Assembly (NCBI RefSeq): GCF_021228235.1
Contig: NZ_JAJQRG010000001.1
Location: 682,001-746,000, forward strand
From: Pseudophaeobacter flagellatus
GTDB taxonomy: Bacteria; Pseudomonadota; Alphaproteobacteria; Rhodobacterales; Rhodobacteraceae
Direction of reading: 5' to 3'
Length of the DNA stretch: 64,000 nt
The translations under genes were made by a program, and so were the position numbers. The notes below the pieces were generated by a model. That model made no database searches and had not been told where the DNA came from. It worked only from the letters and a program-made list of their open reading frames with translations. Below, in pieces: positions 56,002 through 64,000 of this stretch; positions within the stretch are counted from its first letter, which is position 1, and each line of letters starts with the position of its first letter.

Positions 56002-57654
56002 TTATTGCATCGCCACCTGCGCACAGCCACAGGAGGCAAATACACCATCCGAACGCGCCTGCGCCTGGTCAAGCTTCTGTTTGATGTGGCGGATCTCTAC
56101 CGTTTCGCCACGCGCTTCAAGACAGTCGTGTAATCCCTTGAGGCTCCAGACATTATCTGGATGAACCGAGGCCCGCGACAGGGTGTCATCCAGACCAAGA
56201 TCAGCGCGGTAGACCGCTTCGGCCTCGGCTGTATGGCCCTGTTCCAGCAGCAGCGCCCCCAGCGCATGGCGGGTGGGCTGCATCCATCCCCAGGGTTCGT
56301 CATAGGGCAGGGTGTCATCCAGCGCGACTGAGCGGCGTAGATGGGCGTAGGCCTCGGCGTAGTTGCCCTTGCGGTATTCAATCTCGCCGCGCAGCATTTC
56401 GCGTGCAATTTCAAGCAGGTCTACAACACGATTGTTGTGCATCAGGCGGCTGTCGGGCACGCGCGCGCGGGCGGCAAGAAAGCGCTGCTCCTCTGCTTCG
56501 GCCTCTGCCACACGCCCCGTGGCGGCATAGCCGATTGCGCGGGCATAGTGCACCGTCGCAGTCAGGGTGCAGTAGAGAGTTTGGTCCTGCGGCAGACCCA
56601 GCGCAATGCAGTCTTCCCAGCGGCCAAAGCGGATCAGGATATGCGGATGCATCGCCATGTAGGATTCAAAGTAATCGGCCATTGGCGGGCTTTCGATGCG
56701 CAGCATCTCTTCGGGCGTGGTGTCCCACAACCCCTGATTTGCCTGTAGGGCGGGTTCCATTTGACCCAGAAACAGCGCACCATAGATGACAAAGTGATAG
56801 TTGTGCTGGCGGTAGCCTGTGTAGATGTTGTAGGCGCCTTCGCGGTCATAGTATTTCAGGTCAGCCGTGATCGCCTCTTGGTTCCACAGCACCACATCGT
56901 GATAGTTGCCGCAGAGCACATCAATATGGGTCGGCATATGCACCAGATGGCCCGCATCCGGCACCAGACGGCGCAGCACATCACCGGCTTTCAGCGCTTT
57001 CTCTGGGGTTGGGGACATTTCCATCAGATGCACATAGAGATGCAGCAGGCCTGGGTGCTGCATGGCGCCGGGCTGTCTTTCCATTGCCTGTTCCAGTATC
57101 TGCTGCGCCTCTGTGGTGGCGGCCCCGGGGGCTGGTGTACCTGTCTTCAGGTCCCACATGTTCCAGGGCGTAAGGTTCAGCAGGCTTTCGGCAAAAACAG
57201 TGCGCAGCTCCAGATGATCGGAACAGCGGGCAAAGGCCGCCCGCATCGTATCGGCAAAGGCCTGGTCCCAGGTCTGCATATCATCGCTTAGGTCGCGTTG
57301 TGGATAGCGGGCTTGTAGGGCGGTGATGAGCAAGGTTTCGGCCTCGGTGCAACCTTCCACATGGGCCAGCGCCGCGCGGCTGGCATCATAGGCCAGGCCC
57401 AGGGCTTCAGCCCGCCCGGTTTCGTCGTGCAATTCCCAGGGCATATTGTAGTTTGGCCCCGCCGCATAGGACAGACCCCAATGGGCCATGGCACAGCGCG
57501 GATCACATGATAGGGCCTGTTTGAAACAGGCGATCGCTTCTTGGTGGTTGAAGCCATAGGTCCAGTTCAAGCCGCGATCAAACCAAAGCTGCGCCTGTGG
57601 CGATGTGGTGGTGATGGGGCAGGAATAGCTGCCAAGATCATATGGATAATCCAT
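56002..57654 (-). CDS. TPR-containing protein of unknown function
   Basis: The 550-residue protein starts with a tetratricopeptide unit (AQLWFDRGLNWTYGFNHQEAIACFKQAL, written here as two pieces: AQLWFDRGLNWTYGF and NHQEAIACFKQALS), and more TPR-like helices lie near 430-530 (YRKGNYAEAYAHLRRSVALD). The middle holds many conserved-looking His and acidic residues (LHLYVHLMEMS, HLVHMPTHIDVLCGNYHD, YRQHNYHFVIYG), which could bind metal. The C-terminus ends CGCAQVAMQ. There is no signal peptide. GGAGGGGG lies before the ATG. No catalytic family is recognised, and its neighbours give no functional hint. Confidence 0.82.
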   Translation of the reverse strand: MDYPYDLGSYSCPITTTSPQAQLWFDRGLNWTYGFNHQEAIACFKQALSCDPRCAMAHWGLSYAAGPNYNMPWELHDETGRAEALGLAYDASRAALAHVEGCTEAETLLITALQARYPQRDLSDDMQTWDQAFADTMRAAFARCSDHLELRTVFAESLLNLTPWNMWDLKTGTPAPGAATTEAQQILEQAMERQPGAMQHPGLLHLYVHLMEMSPTPEKALKAGDVLRRLVPDAGHLVHMPTHIDVLCGNYHDVVLWNQEAITADLKYYDREGAYNIYTGYRQHNYHFVIYGALFLGQMEPALQANQGLWDTTPEEMLRIESPPMADYFESYMAMHPHILIRFGRWEDCIALGLPQDQTLYCTLTATVHYARAIGYAATGRVAEAEAEEQRFLAARARVPDSRLMHNNRVVDLLEIAREMLRGEIEYRKGNYAEAYAHLRRSVALDDTLPYDEPWGWMQPTRHALGALLLEQGHTAEAEAVYRADLGLDDTLSRASVHPDNVWSLKGLHDCLEARGETVEIRHIKQKLDQAQARSDGVFASCGCAQVAMQ

Positions 57655-57718
57655 GAAACCCCCTCCAAATATCTGGAGAGGTTAGGAGTTTTTCAGGAAA
57701 GCAGCAAGCGTGCGATGG

Positions 57719-58936
57719 CTAGAACAGTCGCTTTTCAACACGCGCCATATGCAGCATGATGCCGAAACTTATAAGCGACATGCACAGGATTGGCAGGGCA
57801 ACCGGCACCAAAGAGCCATCAAACAGCAGGCCAATGGGCGCGGCAATGGCTGCGGCGCAAACGGTTGAAATCGCCCCAATTACCGAGGCCGCCATGCCGG
57901 CAATATGCCCCATCGGCTCCATCGCCATGGCGTTGAGATTGCCGAGGGTGGTACCAGCCATAAAGAACACGCTGGTCTGCCAGGCTACAAACAGGCCAAA
58001 AGCAACAGTGTCAGGCAGGCTCAGCCCTTGAAAGAGCAGTATCAGCCCGGAACAGAGGATCTGCGCGGCCAAGGACCAGGTTACCATGCGGCGCATACCA
58101 AGGCGCACAACAACCGCTGCGTTCAACACGCTGGCGCTGCCTGCCATCAGCGCGACAAAGCCAAACCAGAAGGGAAAGCTGTCGGCGCGGGCAAAAATCA
58201 CGTCATAGATCTGCTGCACCATGGTCAGCATGGTGAACAGGGTGGCCAAGCAGAAGGTCTGAACCAGGATGGACAGCCGCACGGTCGGGTGCAGGATCAT
58301 CTCGCGCACCGCCGCCAACATCAGCGGAAAGCGGAAGGGACGCCTGTTTTCAACCGCCAGGGGTTCTGGCAGACGGATCATGGTCCAAAGAGAGATGACC
58401 AGCGCAAACAGCGCAAAGGCAGCAAAAATTCCGCGCCAGCCGGCAAAGAGGATAATCCCCTGACCCAGCATCGGTGCAAAGGCCGGCACCAGGGTAAAGA
58501 TCATCATGGCAATCGACATCATTCGTGCCATTTCACGGCCCGAATAGAGATCGCGCACAATGGCCAGCGCCACAACCCGTGGCCCTGCCGCGCCAAGCCC
58601 CATGGTCACCCGCGCAATCAGTACCAGTTCAAGCGAAGAAGAGGCCCAGGCCACTGCGGCCGAGACGATATAGATTACAGCCCCTGCAACGATCACGGGT
58701 TTGCGGCCAAAGGCATCAGACAGCGGGCCGGTGAAAAAGGTGCCAAGCCCCATCCCCAGGACAAAGGAGGTCAGGATCAGCTGCGCCCGGTTGATATCTC
58801 CGGGGCTGAGTTGCGCACCGATTTCCGGCAAGGCCGGCAGCATGGCATCAATGGAAAAGGCAATGGTTGCCATCATCATCGCAACCAGTGAAATAAATTC
58901 TGCCTTTGACATGGCGTGCTGGGGTGTCGGTGTCAT
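57719..58936 (-). CDS. MFS multidrug exporter, Bcr/CflA type
   Basis: The 405-residue membrane protein has twelve predicted helices and the Bcr/CflA signature: AFSIDAMLPALPEIGAQL in helix 1, GPLSDAFGRKPVI between helices 2 and 3, and GAAGPRVVALAIVRDLYSG in helix 4. It should export drugs or metabolites by proton antiport. The ATG ending at 58936 has AAAGGA seven bases upstream; a longer frame is not transporter-like. It lies downstream of nothing on its strand and 64 bases before the TPR gene, which may be co-transcribed. Confidence 0.93.
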   Translation of the reverse strand: MTPTPQHAMSKAEFISLVAMMMATIAFSIDAMLPALPEIGAQLSPGDINRAQLILTSFVLGMGLGTFFTGPLSDAFGRKPVIVAGAVIYIVSAAVAWASSSLELVLIARVTMGLGAAGPRVVALAIVRDLYSGREMARMMSIAMMIFTLVPAFAPMLGQGIILFAGWRGIFAAFALFALVISLWTMIRLPEPLAVENRRPFRFPLMLAAVREMILHPTVRLSILVQTFCLATLFTMLTMVQQIYDVIFARADSFPFWFGFVALMAGSASVLNAAVVVRLGMRRMVTWSLAAQILCSGLILLFQGLSLPDTVAFGLFVAWQTSVFFMAGTTLGNLNAMAMEPMGHIAGMAASVIGAISTVCAAAIAAPIGLLFDGSLVPVALPILCMSLISFGIMLHMARVEKRLF

Positions 58937-59151
58937 TGAAATCCTTTGCAAGACTTCGGTGGTCCTGAAATTGGATCCTGACCGGGCCTTTTGGCTTCGC
59001 GCTATCACGGCGGTGAAAATAGCACCATGCTTGAGAGTGCACAGTGCTATGTGCATTGTTGTTTTGTGTAGTTTCAGCGCCCGCACCGTCACCGCGAAGT
59101 CGCCCCTTGCAGCCGGGGGCCTGCCGCAGGGCATGGCGCGGCTGCGACGGG

Positions 59152-59535
59152 TTATTTCTTTGGAGGGTGTGTTTGTGCCGTGACGGGGGGGTCATCCGCA
59201 TTGGCGGCAGGCGATTCGTCATCTTTTGTGCCATCTCCCAGTCGGGCAAACAGCCATTCATTGTGCTTTTGCCGTTTCGCCAACTGCATCTGGGCAAATT
59301 CATTCATCGCAAGGGCAAAGACCCCAAGCCCGCCAAAAATCAGGGCGGTGGTCGCCAACTTGCCGGCTGCGGTCACCGGGACCAGATTGCCATAGCCAAC
59401 CGTCGACACGGTGATCACGGTAAAGAAATAGGAATCCAACCAGCTCCAGCCTTCGGCAAAGTGAAAAAACACAGTGCCCGAAGCCAGCACCACAAGCAGG
59501 GCAACAAAGATGGTTAGACGCCGCAGTTGGGTCAT
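59152..59535 (-). CDS. Two-helix potassium channel family protein
   Basis: The 127-residue protein has two membrane helices (RLTIFVALLVVLASGTVFF; LATTALIFGGLGVFALAM) flanking a pore helix and the K+ selectivity filter TVGYGN (in FFTVITVSTVGYGNLVP). This is the KcsA-like minimal ion-channel architecture. A charged cytoplasmic tail follows. Its ATG overlaps the stop of the FrnE-like gene by four bases, so it is the last gene of a three-gene operon. Confidence 0.9.
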   Translation of the reverse strand: MTQLRRLTIFVALLVVLASGTVFFHFAEGWSWLDSYFFTVITVSTVGYGNLVPVTAAGKLATTALIFGGLGVFALAMNEFAQMQLAKRQKHNEWLFARLGDGTKDDESPAANADDPPVTAQTHPPKK

Positions 59536-60203
59536 GCGTTTTCCGTAGGATTCTGAAGTTGTTCCATAATATCGGAAATAATCTGCTTCCACATATCGGG
59601 CTGCTGGGCACCGGGGACCGCATGCTGGTTGGCAATGATAAAGGTCGGAACCGATGTCACCCCCATTTTGCGCGAATGGGCATCGCGGTTGCGGATATCT
59701 TCTCGGTCACTGTCACCAGACAGCAGTTTGCGCACCACGTCGGCCTCTAGCCCCACATTGGCGGCAATCTCTACCAGGACGTCGGTATCGCCGATATCGC
59801 GCGCCTGGGTAAAATAGGCATCAAACAGGGCATCCACCATGGCCCCTTGCTTGGCCTCTATCCCGGCCCAATGGATGAGCCGATGTGCGTTTATGGTGTT
59901 TGGCGTGCGCTGCATGCCCTCAAAATCGATCTTCAATCCGGCCTTTTCGGCATTTTCCACCACGGGTGCATAGGCCCGCACCGCAGCCTCTTTGCCGCCA
60001 AACTTGGCCTCCAGATAGGCGCGCCGATCCATGCCCTCGGCTGGCATATCCGGGTTCAGCTGGAAGGGGTGCCATTCGATGACAAAGGGATGATCCGGAA
60101 TTTCGGCCAGTGCCTTGTCCAGGTGGGTCTTGCCGATATAGCACCAGGGGCAGATCGGGTCGGAAATAATGTCAAGCTTCACGGGCGGCAGATCAGCGGT
60201 CAT
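59532..60203 (-). CDS. FrnE-like DsbA-family oxidoreductase
   Basis: The 223-residue protein has a thioredoxin fold with an inserted helical domain and the active-site CPWC (SDPICPWCYIG), followed by the cis-proline loop GVTSVPTFII, as in FrnE/2-hydroxychromene-2-carboxylate isomerase relatives. There is no signal peptide, so it acts in the cytoplasm as a disulfide oxidoreductase or isomerase. AAAGGA lies six bases before the ATG, inside the end of the acyl-CoA ligase gene, three bases after its stop. Confidence 0.92.
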   Translation of the reverse strand: MTADLPPVKLDIISDPICPWCYIGKTHLDKALAEIPDHPFVIEWHPFQLNPDMPAEGMDRRAYLEAKFGGKEAAVRAYAPVVENAEKAGLKIDFEGMQRTPNTINAHRLIHWAGIEAKQGAMVDALFDAYFTQARDIGDTDVLVEIAANVGLEADVVRKLLSGDSDREDIRNRDAHSRKMGVTSVPTFIIANQHAVPGAQQPDMWKQIISDIMEQLQNPTENA

Positions 60204-60206
60204 GGG

Positions 60207-61715
60207 CTATCCTTTGAAATAGGCGGGCAGGGCGCGGCGCAGCAATTTGCCATTGGCGCCACTGGGCAGAGCGTCGAGATGGACATAGGCACGGGGCTGT
60301 TTATAGCGGGCCAGATGCGCGGCGGCAAAGCGGTGTAATTCGGCTGGGTCCAGCGGCGTGGGGCCAGTGTAAAAGGCGACGATGATATGGCTGTCGGTTT
60401 TGACCTCGACCGAGGCGACGCCAACCTGGGTTATGTCGGGATGTGCCTGCAGCTGGGTTTCCACCTCGATCGGCGAGACCCGAAAGCCGCCGGCATTCAT
60501 CATGTCATCATCGCGCCCGAGATAGCTAATCTGACCATCCGGTGCCATGGTGCCCTGGTCGCCAGTCAGGAACCACTCTCCCTGCATCCGCGCGGCGGTT
60601 TCTTCCGGAGCATTCAAATAGCCCAGCATCAACCCAGGATCGCTGGCGGCAATGGCGATGGTACCGGCTTCGCCATAGGGCACTGGCCCATCGGGGCCAA
60701 GTATGGCCACGCGACGGCCCGGCTGTGGCTGGCCCAGGGCCTGGCCACGCGCTGGATGCGCCGGGCTGGAGGAAATGAAGGTGGAACATTCCGACATGCC
60801 ATAGGCTTCGAACAGATCGGTGCTCGTGGCGTGGCGCCAGGCCTGATGCAGATGCTCGGACAGTTTTTCTCCGGCGCAAAGCCCGTGGCGCAGATCTGGC
60901 AGATCCAGTGGCGCGTTGGACTTAAGAATCTTTCGGTAAACCCCCGGCGCTGCAGCAAAAAGGCTTGCCTTGTGGTCGCGCAGCAGGGCGGGCAGATGCA
61001 TCGGATCGGTGCCCGGTTCCGGGATCAGCGCGGTGGCGCCGATGGTCCAGGGATCCATCAAGCCGGTGCCCAGCGTGAAAGTCCAGTTGAAAGCGCCGGC
61101 ATGCAGCAAGCGATCATCGGGTTTCAGATCATACCACCCCTGTACCATCATTTGGCGCGCCCAGATGGCACGATGGGCATGGGCAACAGCGCGGGCCATG
61201 CCGCTGGTGCCAGAGGTATAGACCGCATAGGCCATCCGATCAGCTGGTCCCATGGCATAGTCGCAGGGCGGCAAAGCCCGCATTGCCTGCAGAGCGGGCA
61301 GTTCAATCTGCATCGGGTGCGCCGCGCAAGCGACTGTCGGGTCACGAAAAATTGCCGCTGCATCAAGATCTGCGATCATCTTGGCGGTTTCGCCCTCGGT
61401 CAGCTGCGACGAGGTCGGAACGGGTATGAGGCCCGCAGCAATGGCCCCCAGATAGGCAATGGGGAAATCCACGGTATTGCCAAGGCGCATCAACAGGATT
61501 TGTCCCGGCTTCAGCCCCGCCTGCAACAGCCCGGTGCCGGTGCCACGTACCGCTGCCTCTAGCTGGGCAAAGGTCCAGATCTGCGCCCCCTTGGCGCCAA
61601 TGACCTCTAGCGCCGGTTTGTCGGGCAGGTTTGGGGCCTGGCGCAGCACATGGGCGGCCAGATTGAAGGGCGCGGGGCAGGGCGCAAAGGCGCCTTGATC
61701 AAAGAGAGATACCAT
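60207..61715 (-). CDS. AMP-forming acyl/aryl-CoA synthetase
   Basis: The 502-residue ANL-superfamily enzyme activates a carboxylic acid as an acyl-AMP and transfers it to CoA. Motifs are the P-loop YTSGTSGMARAV, EAYGMSEC, the TGD-type FLTGDQG with YLGRDDD, and the C-terminal catalytic Lys in SGANGKLLRR. Overall it resembles benzoate-CoA ligase-like bacterial enzymes, but the substrate is not assigned. AAAGGA lies unusually close to the ATG ending at 61715. It heads a probable operon with the FrnE-like and channel genes and is divergent from an XRE-cupin regulator, its possible controller. Confidence 0.9.
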   Translation of the reverse strand: MVSLFDQGAFAPCPAPFNLAAHVLRQAPNLPDKPALEVIGAKGAQIWTFAQLEAAVRGTGTGLLQAGLKPGQILLMRLGNTVDFPIAYLGAIAAGLIPVPTSSQLTEGETAKMIADLDAAAIFRDPTVACAAHPMQIELPALQAMRALPPCDYAMGPADRMAYAVYTSGTSGMARAVAHAHRAIWARQMMVQGWYDLKPDDRLLHAGAFNWTFTLGTGLMDPWTIGATALIPEPGTDPMHLPALLRDHKASLFAAAPGVYRKILKSNAPLDLPDLRHGLCAGEKLSEHLHQAWRHATSTDLFEAYGMSECSTFISSSPAHPARGQALGQPQPGRRVAILGPDGPVPYGEAGTIAIAASDPGLMLGYLNAPEETAARMQGEWFLTGDQGTMAPDGQISYLGRDDDMMNAGGFRVSPIEVETQLQAHPDITQVGVASVEVKTDSHIIVAFYTGPTPLDPAELHRFAAAHLARYKQPRAYVHLDALPSGANGKLLRRALPAYFKG

Positions 61716-61779
61716 ATCCTTTGGCTAGCCTGACAAGTGCTGCGTTGCAAGCATGCAGCGGGCATCTTATAGAGACCGC

Positions 61780-62403
61780 ATGACAGGACGCGACCCCAAA
61801 TCTTTGATCACCATCGCCCGAGCCAATGGCGAGGAGCGTGACGCAGAACCGTTGGACCTGGGCGCGCGCGTACGCGAGCTCCGCAAGGCGCGGGACTGGA
61901 CGCTGGAACATGCGGCCAATCAGGCTGGGCTGGCGCGATCAACCCTGTCAAAGATCGAAAACGGCCAGATGTCGCCGACCTATGAGGCCCTGAAGAAGCT
62001 GGCTGTCGGGTTGGAAATCTCAGTTCCGCAGCTGTTCACCCCGCCGCAGCGGGATCAGGTCAACGGGCGCATGACGGTGACCAAATATAACGAAGGATCG
62101 GCCCAGGCCACCGCCACCTACGAGCACGAGCTGCTCGCAGAGGGGCTGCGGCGCAAGCAGATGTTGCCTTATCGCGCGCGGGTGCGGGCGCGCTCCATGG
62201 ATGAATTTGACGGCTGGGTGCGGCACGACGGCGAAGAATTCATGTATGTTCTGACCGGGGTGGTGAAGCTCTATACCGAGTTTTACGAACCAGTAGAGAT
62301 GCGGCGCGGCGATAGCGCCTATTATGACGCGGCGATGGGCCATAATGTGGTCTCAGTCAGCCAGGATGATGCCACCATCCTTTGGGTCACCTCACTTAGC
62401 TAG
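61780..62403 (+). CDS. XRE-family regulator with C-terminal cupin domain
   Basis: The 207-residue protein has an XRE HTH (residues about 27-80: LGARVRELRKARDWTLEHAA, GLARSTLSKIENGQMSPTY) and a cupin sensor (HDGEEFMYVLTGVVKLYTEF, MRRGDSAYYDAAMGHNVVSV). Such regulators often sense a small carboxylate or amine metabolite. I chose the ATG at 61780 because GAGA precedes it; an ATG at 61753 adds nine residues without a ribosome site. It is divergent from the acyl-CoA ligase gene across 64 bases. Confidence 0.9.
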   Translation: MTGRDPKSLITIARANGEERDAEPLDLGARVRELRKARDWTLEHAANQAGLARSTLSKIENGQMSPTYEALKKLAVGLEISVPQLFTPPQRDQVNGRMTVTKYNEGSAQATATYEHELLAEGLRRKQMLPYRARVRARSMDEFDGWVRHDGEEFMYVLTGVVKLYTEFYEPVEMRRGDSAYYDAAMGHNVVSVSQDDATILWVTSLS

Positions 62404-62565
62404 CAATCGGCCAACGTCTGGGGTTGGCTGTTGCGGCGATGAAATCTTTCTGAAATCAACCGATTAGATCTGGTCGGGTTCATTTTATCCTGCAAGTTTT
62501 AAATGCGCGATACCGGGCCCGTTTGGCGCAACACGCGTCGCGGACCAGTCGCAGGCCTTTCCTGA

Positions 62566-62796
62566 TTAGGCCTGATCTGTCGCCAACTCTGCATGCAGGC
62601 TCTCGGTGAACAGGAAGTCGTCAACCTCTTCCTCGGCTTCGCGCAGGGTCAGGTGATGGGTGTCAGCCAGATATGCAACAAAGCCGTCTCGGTCCTGGGC
62701 AAGGCTGGGGACTGTTTCGGCGCAGAGATGCGGGAAACGCTGTTTGGCGCGTGGATACATACTCTCCCAACGCCACGGTGAAGGAAGGGTCGTCAT
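62566..62796 (-). CDS. Small conserved-looking hypothetical protein
   Basis: The 76-residue acidic protein (SPWRWESMYPRAKQRFPHLC, then HHLTLREAEEEVDDFLFTES) has natural composition and two probable helices, without signal peptide or membrane helix. The ATG ending at 62796 has a G-run eight bases upstream. It resembles, from memory, short uncharacterised proteins in roseobacters, but no family name is known to me. It stands alone between the XRE-cupin gene and the solute-binding gene. Confidence 0.55.
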   Translation of the reverse strand: MTTLPSPWRWESMYPRAKQRFPHLCAETVPSLAQDRDGFVAYLADTHHLTLREAEEEVDDFLFTESLHAELATDQA

Positions 62797-62904
62797 GATT
62801 GGTACCCCCATCGAAACAATAACCATTCATCATGTCAATTATATCAAAAGCTATGAAACAAGGGAACACGGGAGTTTTGTTGCCTTTTAACGGGATAGCC
62901 AGTG

Positions 62905-64000
62905 TCACTCTGTGGCCTGGTACCACCAGACCTCTGGCATAAACCCGGTTCGGTCGCCGTAAATTGGCAAAACATCCGGAAAATGTAGCTCTTTCACATG
63001 GGCGATACGCCCCTTGTCAAAGGACCAGATGGGAATGACATAGCGCCCGGCGGTCAGTACCCGGTCCAACGCGCGAGTGGCGGCGGTAAAATCTTCTGGG
63101 GCGTCTACCGTGAGCATGTGATCAATCATTGCATCCACCGCAGGCGAGGCAATTCCCATCAGATTGCGGCTGCCGGGCTGATCTGCCCCGGCGCTGCCCC
63201 AATAGAGGCGCTGTTCGTTGCCCGGGCTTAATGACAGCTCACGGCGTAACCGGGTGAGATCAAAGTCAAAGCTGCTCTGGCGGCCAACATATTGCGCGTT
63301 ATCAACCATTTCCGGTGTCAGGGTGATGCCCAGACGGTTCAGCGCGCGCGCATAGATTTCGATCACCGTCTTCATCTCGCTATCGCCCTGGCGCAGCAGA
63401 ACATTCAGGCGCAGCTCGGTGCCATTTGCATCGCGCAGTACTCCATCCTGAACGCTGAGGCCCGCCTCTTGCAGCAGCGCCATGGCGCGACGCAGGTTCT
63501 TGCGGTTGCGCTTGGTGCCGTCGCTTTGTGGCAGGCGATACCCGGAGAGGGTGCCGGGGGGCAGATCTTCGGCAAAGGGTGCCAGATATTGCGCCACGCG
63601 ACCGCTGGCTGCTCCGGGCTGCATCCCGAGGTGGGAATTGGAAAAATAAGAACTGATGCGCTGCTGCGTCCCGCCGGTAATGGTTTCATTGATATATTCA
63701 AAGTTGAAGGCCAGGATCAGGGCCTCACGCACCCGCCAGTCATCCAGTGGCGCGCGGCGGGTGTTGAAGGCCAGCCCGGTCATGCCGCTGGGGCGCTGAT
63801 GAGGAATTTCACTTTTGACGATGCGCCCGCTTGTGACGGCGTCAAAACCATAAGCGCGCTGCCATTTATCCGCATTGAATTCGCGGTAGGCGGTCAGCTC
63901 GCCTGCTTTAAAAGATTCGAATAAGACCGTCTGATCACCGAAAAAATCAATCCTCAGTTGATCAAAATTCTGGGTGCCAACCCGGAAGGGCAGATCCTTG
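62905..64000 (-). CDS. Extracellular solute-binding protein, family 5 (YejA-like), 5' part outside window
   Basis: The visible 365 residues form the C-terminal part of a peptide/nickel-type (family 5) ABC transporter binding protein. The frame is open to the window edge on the minus strand. YejA-like features are FESFKAGELTAYREFNADKW near the edge, GMTGLAFNTRRAPLDDWRVR, and the C-terminal VIPIWSFDKGRIAHVKEL. It should bind an oligopeptide or similar ligand in the periplasm. Permease genes (yejB/E/F type) are expected on either side but none lies downstream within the window; upstream genes are not visible. Confidence 0.9.
   Translation of the reverse strand, partial: KDLPFRVGTQNFDQLRIDFFGDQTVLFESFKAGELTAYREFNADKWQRAYGFDAVTSGRIVKSEIPHQRPSGMTGLAFNTRRAPLDDWRVREALILAFNFEYINETITGGTQQRISSYFSNSHLGMQPGAASGRVAQYLAPFAEDLPPGTLSGYRLPQSDGTKRNRKNLRRAMALLQEAGLSVQDGVLRDANGTELRLNVLLRQGDSEMKTVIEIYARALNRLGITLTPEMVDNAQYVGRQSSFDFDLTRLRRELSLSPGNEQRLYWGSAGADQPGSRNLMGIASPAVDAMIDHMLTVDAPEDFTAATRALDRVLTAGRYVIPIWSFDKGRIAHVKELHFPDVLPIYGDRTGFMPEVWWYQATE

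Noticed and set aside
57905-58891. 328-codon frame opposite the Bcr/CflA exporter
   Set aside because: It is extremely rich in His, Gln, Lys and Gly, lacks a ribosome site and lies opposite a clear membrane protein.

Overview
The window is a contiguous piece of chromosome from a marine-type alphaproteobacterium of the Rhodobacterales (Roseobacter group). This is inferred from gene content and order: dusB(nifR3)-ntrB-ntrC-ntrY-ntrX-trkA-trkH-hfq-hflX, an ispDF fusion, an alphaproteobacterial HemB with an Asp-type metal site, DUF6477/DUF6456 genes, a pyrrolysine-free MttB homologue, and GTTC-N7-GTTC as the LexA site. No rRNA, tRNA, insertion sequence, prophage or CRISPR array is seen. Nearly all of the DNA is core or clade-level genome.

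1-13 kb: the end of ligA, then recG, then a gene-poor stretch with a LexA box, a 40-residue membrane peptide and a possible small RNA. Next come an Fe-S scaffold gene divergent from hisI, gluQ and trmFO, an intergenic region with a long hairpin, a crotonase divergent from a thioesterase, psd, an S-adenosylmethionine decarboxylase gene, a DUF1127 gene divergent from a MocR regulator with repeated operator-like sites, and a lipoprotein.

13-29 kb: rplM-rpsI with promoter, leader hairpin and terminator; ppk2-tetR; a P-loop ATPase gene with metA; a DMT exporter; guaA divergent from an mttB-family gene; a DUF6477 gene divergent from a DUF6456 (GafA-like) regulator; oxyR convergent with a peroxiredoxin; lipA; hpt; a COQ10/RatA-like gene and an MmgE/PrpD gene.

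29-46 kb: amtB; the ispDF-pgpA-cinA operon on the minus strand; then a long plus-strand run, dusB-ntrB-ntrC-ntrY-ntrX, followed by trkA-trkH and hfq-hflX. Both NtrC and NtrX lack the GAFTGA loop needed to contact sigma54, so this nitrogen regulon is probably read by sigma70.

46-64 kb: a penicillin acylase, a beta-hydroxyacid dehydrogenase, a Tat-exported YSC84 lipoprotein, hemB, a SufBCD-associated membrane protein, mfd, a frame-disrupted small lipoprotein gene, a TPR protein, a Bcr/CflA exporter, an operon of acyl-CoA ligase, FrnE-like DsbA protein and K+ channel, an XRE-cupin regulator, a small conserved-looking gene, and the 3' part of a peptide-type ABC solute-binding protein that runs off the window.

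The most interesting candidates are the LexA-box peptide (a possible SOS cell-division inhibitor of the SidA type), the hairpin at 6994-7074 with two competing inner folds, the GafA-like regulator locus, and the MocR/DUF1127 repeat-operator region. All product names rest on reading the translations; no database search was run.
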